From Thermohalobaculum sp964576075 (lineage in GTDB: Bacteria; Pseudomonadota; Alphaproteobacteria; Rhodobacterales; Rhodobacteraceae), in the NCBI GenBank assembly GCA_964576075.1, contig CAZNTX010000003.1:1-64000 (forward strand): a stretch of DNA of 64,000 nucleotides, read 5' to 3'. Below, piece by piece: positions 33,288-40,327 of this stretch. Made by a program: the position numbers and the translations under genes. The notes below the pieces were generated by a model. The model saw only the letters and a list, made by a program, of their open reading frames with translations, was not told where the DNA came from and did not search any database. Each line of letters begins with the position of its first letter. The stretch's first letter is position 1.

Positions 33288-34090
33288 GACTCCGGCTCCT
33301 TGTTGCCCGTGCGGTAGACATAGGCGCCGCAGCGGAAGCGCTCGGTGGCCTCCGCCGCGCCGGCCTCGGCGCGCTGCAGCTCGAGCGCCGCGGCATTGAG
33401 CTCCTCGAGGAGCGCCATCTGCCGGGCCCGCGCCATCGCCTCGAGCCGGGCGACCGCCTCGGGCGTCAGCTTGTTGTAGTGGAGCGCGCGTTCGAAGAAG
33501 GGGCCGGGGGCGGGCGCGGCCATGAGATTGGCCGTCGCCGCCTCGGCATGATCTCCGAGATTGGCCCCGTAATAGGCGGCCAGCAGCGCCTCGTTGGCGG
33601 AGGGCACGAGGCTGTCGGCGGTGAGCGCCACCACATCCGCCTCGCGGTCCCAGTCGGCGAGGCCGAGGCGGACCATCTCGTCGAGGATCGTGCGCGGATG
33701 CACGTCGCGCCCGATCTCGGCCATCAGGCTCTCGAAGGTGGGGGGCTCGCCCGCGCGCGGCAGCGCCTTCGGCCCCGCATCCTCGGCGAAGCGGGCGTCG
33801 GAGGTCCAGAGCGCGATGACGCGGGGGATCGGGCCCATGCTCTTCGGCCAGTCGTCGGCCGGCGCATCGCGATGGGCGCGGATGTCGCGCCGCTGCAATC
33901 CGGTCAACAGGCTCACCCGGCTGTCGGTCATGCGCTTGCCCTCGATGCCGAAATGCCGGACCGCCTCGGCGATGTAGAGCTCCTTCAGCATCTCGGTGAG
34001 CTGCGGATAGGTCAGCCCGCGCGCGATCATCGCCCGCACGAGCGGGCGCAGGATCCGCCGCATCGCCTGGCGGACGCGCTCGGAGGTCAT
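33284..34090 (-). CDS. DUF6502 family protein
   Basis: 268 residues. The N-terminal helix bundle ILRPLVRAMIARGLTYPQLTE and the segment MTDSRVSLLTGLQRRDIRAH look like a helix-turn-helix region, followed by TFESLMAEIGRDVHPRTILDEM and a helical C-terminal part. This matches the DUF6502 family, often found beside DUF5666 genes. DNA binding is plausible but unproven. It overlaps the DUF5666 start by 4 bases and is divergent from the repeat-protein gene, with two palindromes in the gap. Confidence 0.82.
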   Translation of the reverse strand: MTSERVRQAMRRILRPLVRAMIARGLTYPQLTEMLKELYIAEAVRHFGIEGKRMTDSRVSLLTGLQRRDIRAHRDAPADDWPKSMGPIPRVIALWTSDARFAEDAGPKALPRAGEPPTFESLMAEIGRDVHPRTILDEMVRLGLADWDREADVVALTADSLVPSANEALLAAYYGANLGDHAEAATANLMAAPAPGPFFERALHYNKLTPEAVARLEAMARARQMALLEELNAAALELQRAEAGAAEATERFRCGAYVYRTGNKEPES

Positions 34091-34112
34091 CCCCGTCTTT
34101 CCTCTCTCATAG

Positions 34113-34129
34113 ATGGGCGATTAGCCCAT
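34113..34129. promoter_or_regulatory. Palindromic putative operator 1
   Basis: ATGGGC-GATTA-GCCCAT, a perfect 6-5-6 inverted repeat 23 bases before the DUF6502 start. It shares half-sites, spacing and a trailing TTT with the second palindrome 57 bases away. Confidence 0.6.
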
Positions 34130-34169
34130 TTTCCCCTTGACCGCAAGCCTCGGCTCGGGCAGACAACAC

Positions 34170-34186
34170 ATGGGCAAATTACCCAT
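34170..34186. promoter_or_regulatory. Palindromic putative operator 2
   Basis: ATGGGC-AAATT-ACCCAT, the same 6-5-6 design with one half-site mismatch, 22 bases before the repeat-protein start. The pair brackets the divergent promoter region almost symmetrically, suggesting one regulator controls both directions. Confidence 0.6.
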
Positions 34187-34208
34187 TTCCTAGCGACAGG
34201 AGACACGC

Positions 34209-35084
34209 ATGACACGGAAAATCGGACAGATCGCGATGCAGGGCGACGGGATCGGCGAGCGGATCGCGGAGATGCGCGCGCGCATCGACGCCGCCCGCGA
34301 GGCGAAGGCCGAGCTCGCCAAGCTCTCGGGCGACCCGGCGCGGCTGGAGCCCTCGGATCTCGACGCCTCCGAGGACCACACCATCGAGGAGAGCGAGGCC
34401 GGGACGGTCGTCGTCACGACCCCCGCCGGCAGCCGCGAGACCCAGATCCCCTATTCCGAGGAGACCGACAGCTTCGCCGACCTCGCCGAAGCCGGGCGCG
34501 CCGCCCTGACGGACCGGGCCGAGGAAATCCGGGACCGGGCCGACGAGATCCGGGAGCGGATCGAGGAGGCCCGCGCGGCCTTCGAGGCGCTGAAGGCCCT
34601 GACCGGCGACCCCGACGCCTTGGAGCCCACCGATCTCGACGCCTCCGAGGACTTCGAGGTCGTCGAATCGGAGGACGGCTTCGTCGTGCTCGCCGGCCCG
34701 ACCCGCAGCTTCGAGACCCAGGTCGTCTTTTCCGAGGAGACGGACAGCTTCGCCGAGCTCGCGGAGCTGCGGGAGGCCGCGCTGGTCGAGCTGATGGCGG
34801 GCGCCGGCGACCCGGACGCCCTCGAGCCCGCCGATCTCGACGCCTCCGAGGACTTCTTCCTCACCGAGTCCCAGGACGGCGACGTGGTGGTCAACTACAA
34901 GGCGCGGAGCTGGGAGACCCAGATCGCCTATTCGGAGGAGACCGACAGCTTCGTCGAACTCGCCGAGGCGCTCCCGGATCTGCCGAAGCCGATCGGCCCG
35001 CCGATCGCGGAGCCGCCCTCGACCGAGGGCGGGCCGTCGCTCGCGATGGAGGTGCTCCTGGCCTCGGACAGCTTCCTGCTCTGA
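34209..35084 (+). CDS. Protein with three 54-residue repeats, unknown family
   Basis: 291 residues, acidic, no signal peptide or membrane segment. Three ungapped repeats of exactly 54 residues lie at 41-94, 133-186 and 200-253; each runs from GDPxxLEPxDLDASED through an acidic/hydrophobic core to ETQxxxSEETDSFxxLAE. Charged helices likely to form coiled coils precede repeats 1 and 2. The C-terminus (residues 254-291) is proline-rich then hydrophobic, ending ASDSFLL. AGGAGA precedes the ATG. I do not recognise the family. Divergent from DUF6502/DUF5666 and 3 bases from the convergent phnM end. Confidence 0.75.
   Translation: MTRKIGQIAMQGDGIGERIAEMRARIDAAREAKAELAKLSGDPARLEPSDLDASEDHTIEESEAGTVVVTTPAGSRETQIPYSEETDSFADLAEAGRAALTDRAEEIRDRADEIRERIEEARAAFEALKALTGDPDALEPTDLDASEDFEVVESEDGFVVLAGPTRSFETQVVFSEETDSFAELAELREAALVELMAGAGDPDALEPADLDASEDFFLTESQDGDVVVNYKARSWETQIAYSEETDSFVELAEALPDLPKPIGPPIAEPPSTEGGPSLAMEVLLASDSFLL
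34329..34490 (+). repeat. 54-residue repeat unit 1 (coding)
   Basis: Encodes residues 41-94; shares the GDP..LEP.DLDASED and ETQI..SEETDSF..LAE blocks with units 2 and 3. Confidence 0.85.
34605..34766 (+). repeat. 54-residue repeat unit 2 (coding)
   Basis: Encodes residues 133-186 with the same block structure; separated from unit 1 by a 38-residue charged helix. Confidence 0.85.
34806..34967 (+). repeat. 54-residue repeat unit 3 (coding)
   Basis: Encodes residues 200-253; only 13 residues separate it from unit 2. Confidence 0.85.
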
Positions 35085-35087
35085 GCC

Positions 35088-36215
35088 TCAGGAGAGGCGG
35101 CCGGCATCGCGCAGGAGCGCCGCCCGGCCGCCGACCCAGACGGCCTCCACGACCGGGCCGTGGGGCGTCTCGGCGAGCGCCACCACATCGCCCCGGAGCC
35201 CCGGCTCCAGCCGGCCGCGATCGGCGAGCCCCGCCGCCGCGGCCGGCCCCTCCGAGACGAGCGGCCAATGCGCGGCGAGCCCGAGCCGGCCCGCGGCGGC
35301 GAGCGGCGCAGGGTAGTAGTAGTCCGAGGCGAGCGCGGTGCAGAGGCCCTCGGCGACCGCCGCCGCGGCATCCACCCCGCCCACATGGCTGCCCCCGCGC
35401 AGCACGTTGGGCGCGCCGAGGATCACCGGCTCGCCCGCCTCCCGCGCCGCCCGCGCCGTGGCGAGGCTCATCGGGAACTCCGAAGCAGGGATGCCGAGCC
35501 CACGGTTGCGCCGGCGCGCCTCGGGGCTCGCCTCGTCATGGGCGAGGCGCGCCACCCCATGCGCCGCCGCCGCGCGCGAGAGGCGGAGGATCGCGCCCGG
35601 CACCTCTCCGGCCCGGCCCGCGACGCTGGCCACGAGGGCCGTGTAGTCCGGCTCCGAGAGCCCGGCGCGGCGGGCGAGTTCCGGCAGCTTGGCCGCGAGG
35701 CGCCCGCCCTCGATCAGCCCGGAGAGATGGTCGTTGAAGGCGAGCACCGGGGCCGGCGTCTCGGCGAGCCAGCCCTCGATCGCCGCCACCGCGTCGAGCG
35801 CGAAGATCTCCCAGCGGATCTGCAGGCGCAGATCGGCCCGGAGCCGCGGGCGGAGCGCCGCGAGCGCCGCCCGCAGCGCCTCGGCCTGGCCGAGCGAGCG
35901 CAGCCCCGGCTCCCAGGAGACGGTCATCGCGAGGAAGGCGGTGGTGATGCCGTTGGCCAGAAGCTGCCGCTCGGCCTCGAGAAGCGCCGTCTCGGGCGGC
36001 AGGGCGACGCCCGCGCGCGGCATCAGGATGCGCTCGAACGCATCGCCGTGGAGGTCGACGATGCCGGCGGCGAGGCGGAGCCCCGTCGCGTCGAACCGGC
36101 GCGCCCCCGCGGGCGCGGCCTCGGCGATCCGGCCCTCGGCGAGCCACAGATCGCCGGGCTCGGCGCGCCCGCCCTCGAGACGCTCGCCGCCCGTCAGAGC
36201 CCATGCCTCGGCCAT
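35088..36215 (-). CDS. phnM: PhnM-type phosphonate triphosphate diphosphohydrolase
   Basis: 375-residue amidohydrolase-fold protein of the PhnM family. GIVDLHGDAFER carries the first metal ligands, AFNDHLSG and RLAHDEASPE are further PhnM features, and LASDYYYPAP is near the end. In the C-P lyase pathway PhnM removes pyrophosphate from ribose 1-alkylphosphonate 5-triphosphate. It is divergent from phnDCE; the rest of the C-P lyase genes (phnG-L, phnN) are not in this window. Confidence 0.9.
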   Translation of the reverse strand: MAEAWALTGGERLEGGRAEPGDLWLAEGRIAEAAPAGARRFDATGLRLAAGIVDLHGDAFERILMPRAGVALPPETALLEAERQLLANGITTAFLAMTVSWEPGLRSLGQAEALRAALAALRPRLRADLRLQIRWEIFALDAVAAIEGWLAETPAPVLAFNDHLSGLIEGGRLAAKLPELARRAGLSEPDYTALVASVAGRAGEVPGAILRLSRAAAAHGVARLAHDEASPEARRRNRGLGIPASEFPMSLATARAAREAGEPVILGAPNVLRGGSHVGGVDAAAAVAEGLCTALASDYYYPAPLAAAGRLGLAAHWPLVSEGPAAAAGLADRGRLEPGLRGDVVALAETPHGPVVEAVWVGGRAALLRDAGRLS

Positions 36216-36364
36216 CGCGCCCCCCCTGTCCCGGCCCCCGCCTCTTAGCGCCGGGGGCGGCGGCGATCCAGCCTTTCCGGGCCGGGACGGGGCGGGGTCA
36301 TCGCCCTGTCACCGAGCGCGGGTATGGGGTATGCACGCGCAACGCCCAGAAGGGAGACCCGCCC

Positions 36365-37225
36365 ATGTTCCGCAGCATCGCCGCAGCGCTCGCCCTCGCC
36401 CTCGCCCTGCCCGCCGCCGCGACGGCCGAGCCCTACCGCCTCGCCGTCACCGACATCGAGGGGCTCGAGGCGCTCGCCACCGAGTTCGGCCCCTTCGAGG
36501 CCGCGCTCGAGGCGGCGACCGGGCTCGAGTTCGAGCTCTTCCCCGTCGCCTCGCGCACCGCCGCCGTCGAGGCGATGAACGCCGAGCAGGTGGATTTCGT
36601 CCTCACCGGCCCCGCCGAATACGTCGTCATCAAGGAACTCGCCGATCCCGAGATCGTGGTGGCCTGGCAGCGGCCGGACTATTTCGCGCAGATCGTCGTG
36701 CTCGCCGACGGGCCGATCAAATCCGTCGCCGATCTCGAGGGCAAGACGGTGACCTTCGGCTCCGTCGGCTCCACCTCGCAGCATCTCGGCCCCGCGCAGG
36801 CGCTCGCCGATCTCGGCCTCGCCTATGGGCGGGACTACGAGGCGGCGATCATCCAGCGCAACGTGGCCGTCGAGGCGCTGATCCGCGGCGACGTGGCGGC
36901 GGTCGGCATGAATTTCGGCCATCTCCAGCGCATCCGCGAGGCGTTTCCGGACGTCGCCTTCACCGTGGTGGCGCGCGGGCGCGACCTGCCGAACGACATC
37001 CTCGTCGCCCGCAACGGGATCGAGGGCGCGGCGCTGGCGGCCGTCCGCGAGGCCTTCGCCGAGGACGGCGCGGAGCTGATGCAGGCGGTGCTCGAGGGCG
37101 AGGACAACCAGAAGTATCGCGGCGGGTTCTTCCTCAAGGCGGTCGACGACTCGGACTACGACTATGTCCGGTCGATGTATCGCACGATCGGGGTCGACAG
37201 CTTCTCGGCCTTCGTCGGCGACTGA
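36365..37225 (+). CDS. phnD: Phosphonate ABC transporter substrate-binding protein
   Basis: 286 residues with a signal peptide (MFRSIAAALALALALPAAATA). The mature PhnD domain shows VDFVLTGPAEYVVIKE, FGSVGSTSQHLGP (phosphonate-binding Ser/Thr loop), GMNFGHLQRIRE and LPNDILVARNG. It captures phosphonates in the periplasm. AGGGAG lies 8 bases before the ATG. First gene of phnDCE; phnC starts 2 bases after its stop. Confidence 0.93.
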   Translation: MFRSIAAALALALALPAAATAEPYRLAVTDIEGLEALATEFGPFEAALEAATGLEFELFPVASRTAAVEAMNAEQVDFVLTGPAEYVVIKELADPEIVVAWQRPDYFAQIVVLADGPIKSVADLEGKTVTFGSVGSTSQHLGPAQALADLGLAYGRDYEAAIIQRNVAVEALIRGDVAAVGMNFGHLQRIREAFPDVAFTVVARGRDLPNDILVARNGIEGAALAAVREAFAEDGAELMQAVLEGEDNQKYRGGFFLKAVDDSDYDYVRSMYRTIGVDSFSAFVGD

Positions 37226-37227
37226 GG

Positions 37228-37998
37228 ATGCCCGACGCGGCGCAGCATGCGGATCTCGGCGCGGCGGTCCCGGCCGTCGCGGCCCGGGGGCTCCGCATCG
37301 GCTACGGCGCGGCACGGGTGATCGAGGGGGTCGACCTCACGGTCGGCCCCGGCGAGCGGGTGGCGCTGATCGGCGCCAACGGGGCGGGCAAGACGACGCT
37401 GCTCCGCGCCCTCATCGGCCTGCTGCCGGCCGAGGGCGAGATCCGCGTGCTCGGCGAGCCCTTGGGCCGGGCCGCGGGGCGCACGGCGATCCGCCGGCGC
37501 ACGGGCTATGTCTTCCAGCGCCACGGGCTCGTCGGCCGGCGCTCGGCGCTCTCCAACGTGGTGCACGGGATGCTCGGGCAGCCGGGGGGCTGGCGCGCCT
37601 TCTCCGAGATGACCGCGCCCGGCCCCTGGCGCCGGGCGGCGATGGCCGCGCTCGAGGAAGTCCGCCTCGCCGAGAAGGCGGGGGAGCGGGCCGACCGGCT
37701 CTCCGGCGGGCAGGCGCAGCGGGTGGCGATCGCCCGCGCCCTCGTCGCCGGGCCCGCCCTCGTCATCGCCGACGAGCCGACCGCGAGCCTCGATCCGGCG
37801 GCAGGCGACGAGGTGATGGCGCTGTTCTCCGGCCTCGTCGCCCGGCGCGGCATCGCACTTCTCTACACGACGCACGACATGGCCCATGCCACGGCGCATT
37901 CCGACCGGGTGGTGGCGCTGCGCGGGGGCCGGATCGCCTTCGATCTGCCGAGCGCGGAGGCGGGGGCGGGTCGGCTCGCGGAGGTCTTCGATGGCTGA
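37228..37998 (+). CDS. phnC: Phosphonate ABC transporter ATP-binding protein
   Basis: 256-residue ABC ATPase: Walker A GANGAGKTT, Q-loop FQRHGLVG, signature LSGGQAQR, Walker B ALVIADEPTASLD and the switch His in YTTHDM. RRTGYVFQRHGLVGRRSALSNVVHG is a PhnC-type helical region. It energises phosphonate uptake and overlaps phnE by 8 bases. Confidence 0.94.
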   Translation: MPDAAQHADLGAAVPAVAARGLRIGYGAARVIEGVDLTVGPGERVALIGANGAGKTTLLRALIGLLPAEGEIRVLGEPLGRAAGRTAIRRRTGYVFQRHGLVGRRSALSNVVHGMLGQPGGWRAFSEMTAPGPWRRAAMAALEEVRLAEKAGERADRLSGGQAQRVAIARALVAGPALVIADEPTASLDPAAGDEVMALFSGLVARRGIALLYTTHDMAHATAHSDRVVALRGGRIAFDLPSAEAGAGRLAEVFDG

Positions 37999-38788
37999 GC
38001 CGCGGCGCACGCCCGGGCGATTCGAGCGGGTCTCGGCGCTCAATTTCGCGCTGCTCGTGGGGGTCGCGGCGCTGGTGATCGCCTCGCTCGGCGATGTCGC
38101 GCCCTCGCTCGGGCGGCTCGCGGACGGCTTTCCGCGGATGGCCAATCTCGTCGGGCGCATGATGCCGCCCGAGACCGATCCGGAGTTCCTCGCGCGCATG
38201 GGGCTCAGGATCGTCGAGACGTTGCAGATCGCGCTGGTCGGCACGGCGATCGGGGTGATCCTGTCGGTGCCGATCGCCTGGGCCTCGGCGCGGGTGGTGG
38301 GGCCGTTCGGGATCGGGGGGCTCCTCTTCCGGGCCCTCGTCTCGCTCGCACGGACGGTGCCGGACCTCGTCTGGGCGCTCCTCTTCGTCTCGGCGGTGGG
38401 CCTCGGCGCGGTGGCGGGGACCATGACCATCGTCGTCGACACCCTCGGCTTCTGCGGGCGCTTCTTCGCCGAGGCGATGGAGGATGCGGACAAGGAGCCG
38501 CAGGAGGCGCTCTCGGCCTTCGGCGCCTCGCGCTTCTCGGTGCTGATGGGGGCCGTGATCCCGGACGCGCTGCCCTCGATGATCAACACCACCCTCTTTG
38601 CGCTGGAGAAGGCGGTGCGGTCGTCGGTGGTGCTCGGGCTGGTGGGCGCGGGCGGGATCGGGCAGGAGCTGAAGACGGCCTTCGACCTCTTCCAGTATCA
38701 GAAGGCCTCGGCGATCATCCTCGCCATCTTCGTCATCGTGCTCGCGATGGAGTGGGCGACGGACCGGCTGCGGGCGCGGGTTCAGTAG
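37991..38788 (+). CDS. phnE: Phosphonate ABC transporter permease
   Basis: 265 residues with about five or six membrane helices. The coupling EAA-like region EDADKEPQEALSAFGASRFSVLMGAVIPDALP and the late LVGAGGIGQELKTAFDLFQYQKAS are PhnE hallmarks. Forms the channel of the phnDCE importer. Its end overlaps the convergent gshA by 7 bases. Confidence 0.93.
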   Translation: MAEPRRTPGRFERVSALNFALLVGVAALVIASLGDVAPSLGRLADGFPRMANLVGRMMPPETDPEFLARMGLRIVETLQIALVGTAIGVILSVPIAWASARVVGPFGIGGLLFRALVSLARTVPDLVWALLFVSAVGLGAVAGTMTIVVDTLGFCGRFFAEAMEDADKEPQEALSAFGASRFSVLMGAVIPDALPSMINTTLFALEKAVRSSVVLGLVGAGGIGQELKTAFDLFQYQKASAIILAIFVIVLAMEWATDRLRARVQ

Positions 38789-40146
38789 CTGTAGTCGGCA
38801 TAGATGCGGGTGAGATCGCCGGCCCAGTCGGTGCGGTAGCGGGCGAGGAGCTCTTCGGCGGGGGTCTGGCCGGTGGCGGCGATCTCCTGCAGCGCGGAGA
38901 GGAAATGGCTCTCGTCGCGGTCGAAGTCGTGCACGCGGGCGCGGGCGCGCAGGCCGGCGGCGGCGATCTCGAGGAGGTCGAGGGCGATGGCGCGGAGGCT
39001 GCGGCCGCGGATCTGGGCGGCGAGGCCGAGGGTGGCGGCGTCGATGCGGAGCGTCTCGCGCTCCTCCGCCGTCCAGTCTCGGCAGAGATCCCAGGCGGCG
39101 TCGAGCGAGGCCTGGTCGTAGACGAGCCCGACCCAGAAGGCCGGAAGGGCGCAGAGCCGGCGCCAGGGGCCGCCATCGGCGCCGCGCATCTCGATGAACT
39201 TCTTGATGCGCGCCTCCGGGAAGATGGTGGTCAGATGGTCCGCCCAGTCCGAGAGCGTCGGCGTCTCGCCGGGGAGGGCGGGGAGCTTCCCCTCCAGAAA
39301 GTCGCGGAAGGACTGGCCGAGCGCGTCGATATAGACCCCGTCGCGGTAGACGAAATACATCGGGACGTCGAGCGCGTAGTCGACCCACCGCTCGAAGCCG
39401 AAGCCCTCCTCGAAGACGAAGGGGAGCATGCCGGTGCGGTCGGCGTCGAGATCGCGCCAGATCCGCGAGCGGTAGGAGAGGACCCCGGCGGGGGCGCCCT
39501 CGAAGAAGGGCGAATTGGCGAAGAGCGCGGTGGCGACGGGCTGGAGCGCCAGGGCCACGCGGAGCTTCTGCACCATGTCCGCCTCGGAGGCGAAGTCGAG
39601 ATTCACCTGCACGGTGCAGGTGCGATACATCATCTGGGTGCCGTGGGTGCCGACGCGCCCCATATAGTCGGTCATCAGCCGGTAGCGGCCCTTGGGCATC
39701 ACCGGCATGTCCTCGTGGCGCCAGATGGGCGCGGCGCCGAGGCCGATGAAGCCGGCGCCGATGCCGTCGGCCACCTCCTTCACCTGGCGCAGATGCTCGT
39801 TCACCTCGTCGCAGGTCTGGTGGATCGTCTCGAGGGGCGCGCCGGAGAGCTCGAGCTGGCCGCCGGGCTCGAGGGAGATGTTGGCGCCGTTCTCGGCGAG
39901 GCCGATCAGATGGCCGCCCTCGCGCAGCTCGCCCCACCCGAACCGGTCGCGCAGGCCCTCGAGCATGGCGCGGATCGAGCAGGGGCCGTCATAGGGGAGC
40001 GGCTTGAGGGTCGCGAGATCGTAGCCGAACTTCTCGTGCTCGGTGCCGATGCGCCAATCGTCCTTCGGCTTGCAGCCGGCCTCGAGATAGCCGACCAGAT
40101 CGGCGCGGCTCTCCACCGGGCCGCCGCCCGACTGGGGAATGGACAT
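38782..40146 (-). CDS. gshA: Glutamate-cysteine ligase (plant/alphaproteobacterial type)
   Basis: 454 residues. WRIGTEHEKFGYD near the start, GGQLELSGAPLETIHQTC, TCTVQVNLDFASEADM and FVYRDGVYIDALGQSF are typical of the class found in plants and alphaproteobacteria. It makes gamma-glutamylcysteine, the first step of glutathione synthesis. The ATG at 40146 (MSIPQSGGGP) is chosen over a longer frame that has no similarity. Convergent with phnE. Confidence 0.95.
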   Translation of the reverse strand: MSIPQSGGGPVESRADLVGYLEAGCKPKDDWRIGTEHEKFGYDLATLKPLPYDGPCSIRAMLEGLRDRFGWGELREGGHLIGLAENGANISLEPGGQLELSGAPLETIHQTCDEVNEHLRQVKEVADGIGAGFIGLGAAPIWRHEDMPVMPKGRYRLMTDYMGRVGTHGTQMMYRTCTVQVNLDFASEADMVQKLRVALALQPVATALFANSPFFEGAPAGVLSYRSRIWRDLDADRTGMLPFVFEEGFGFERWVDYALDVPMYFVYRDGVYIDALGQSFRDFLEGKLPALPGETPTLSDWADHLTTIFPEARIKKFIEMRGADGGPWRRLCALPAFWVGLVYDQASLDAAWDLCRDWTAEERETLRIDAATLGLAAQIRGRSLRAIALDLLEIAAAGLRARARVHDFDRDESHFLSALQEIAATGQTPAEELLARYRTDWAGDLTRIYADYSY

Positions 40147-40327
40147 GGCGCGTCTCCCTCTCACCCGGCTCTGACCCGGCCGCGTCCGAGGCCGCATAGG
40201 CCAAAGGGACCGGCGGCACAAGAGCGCGGTCCGGGGGGGTCGGACGGCGGCGTCACAAAACGGTGATGGGGCTGTGGCACGGCTCGGCTCGATGGGCGCG
40301 CCCGCGCCCGGCAACGAGGGACACATC

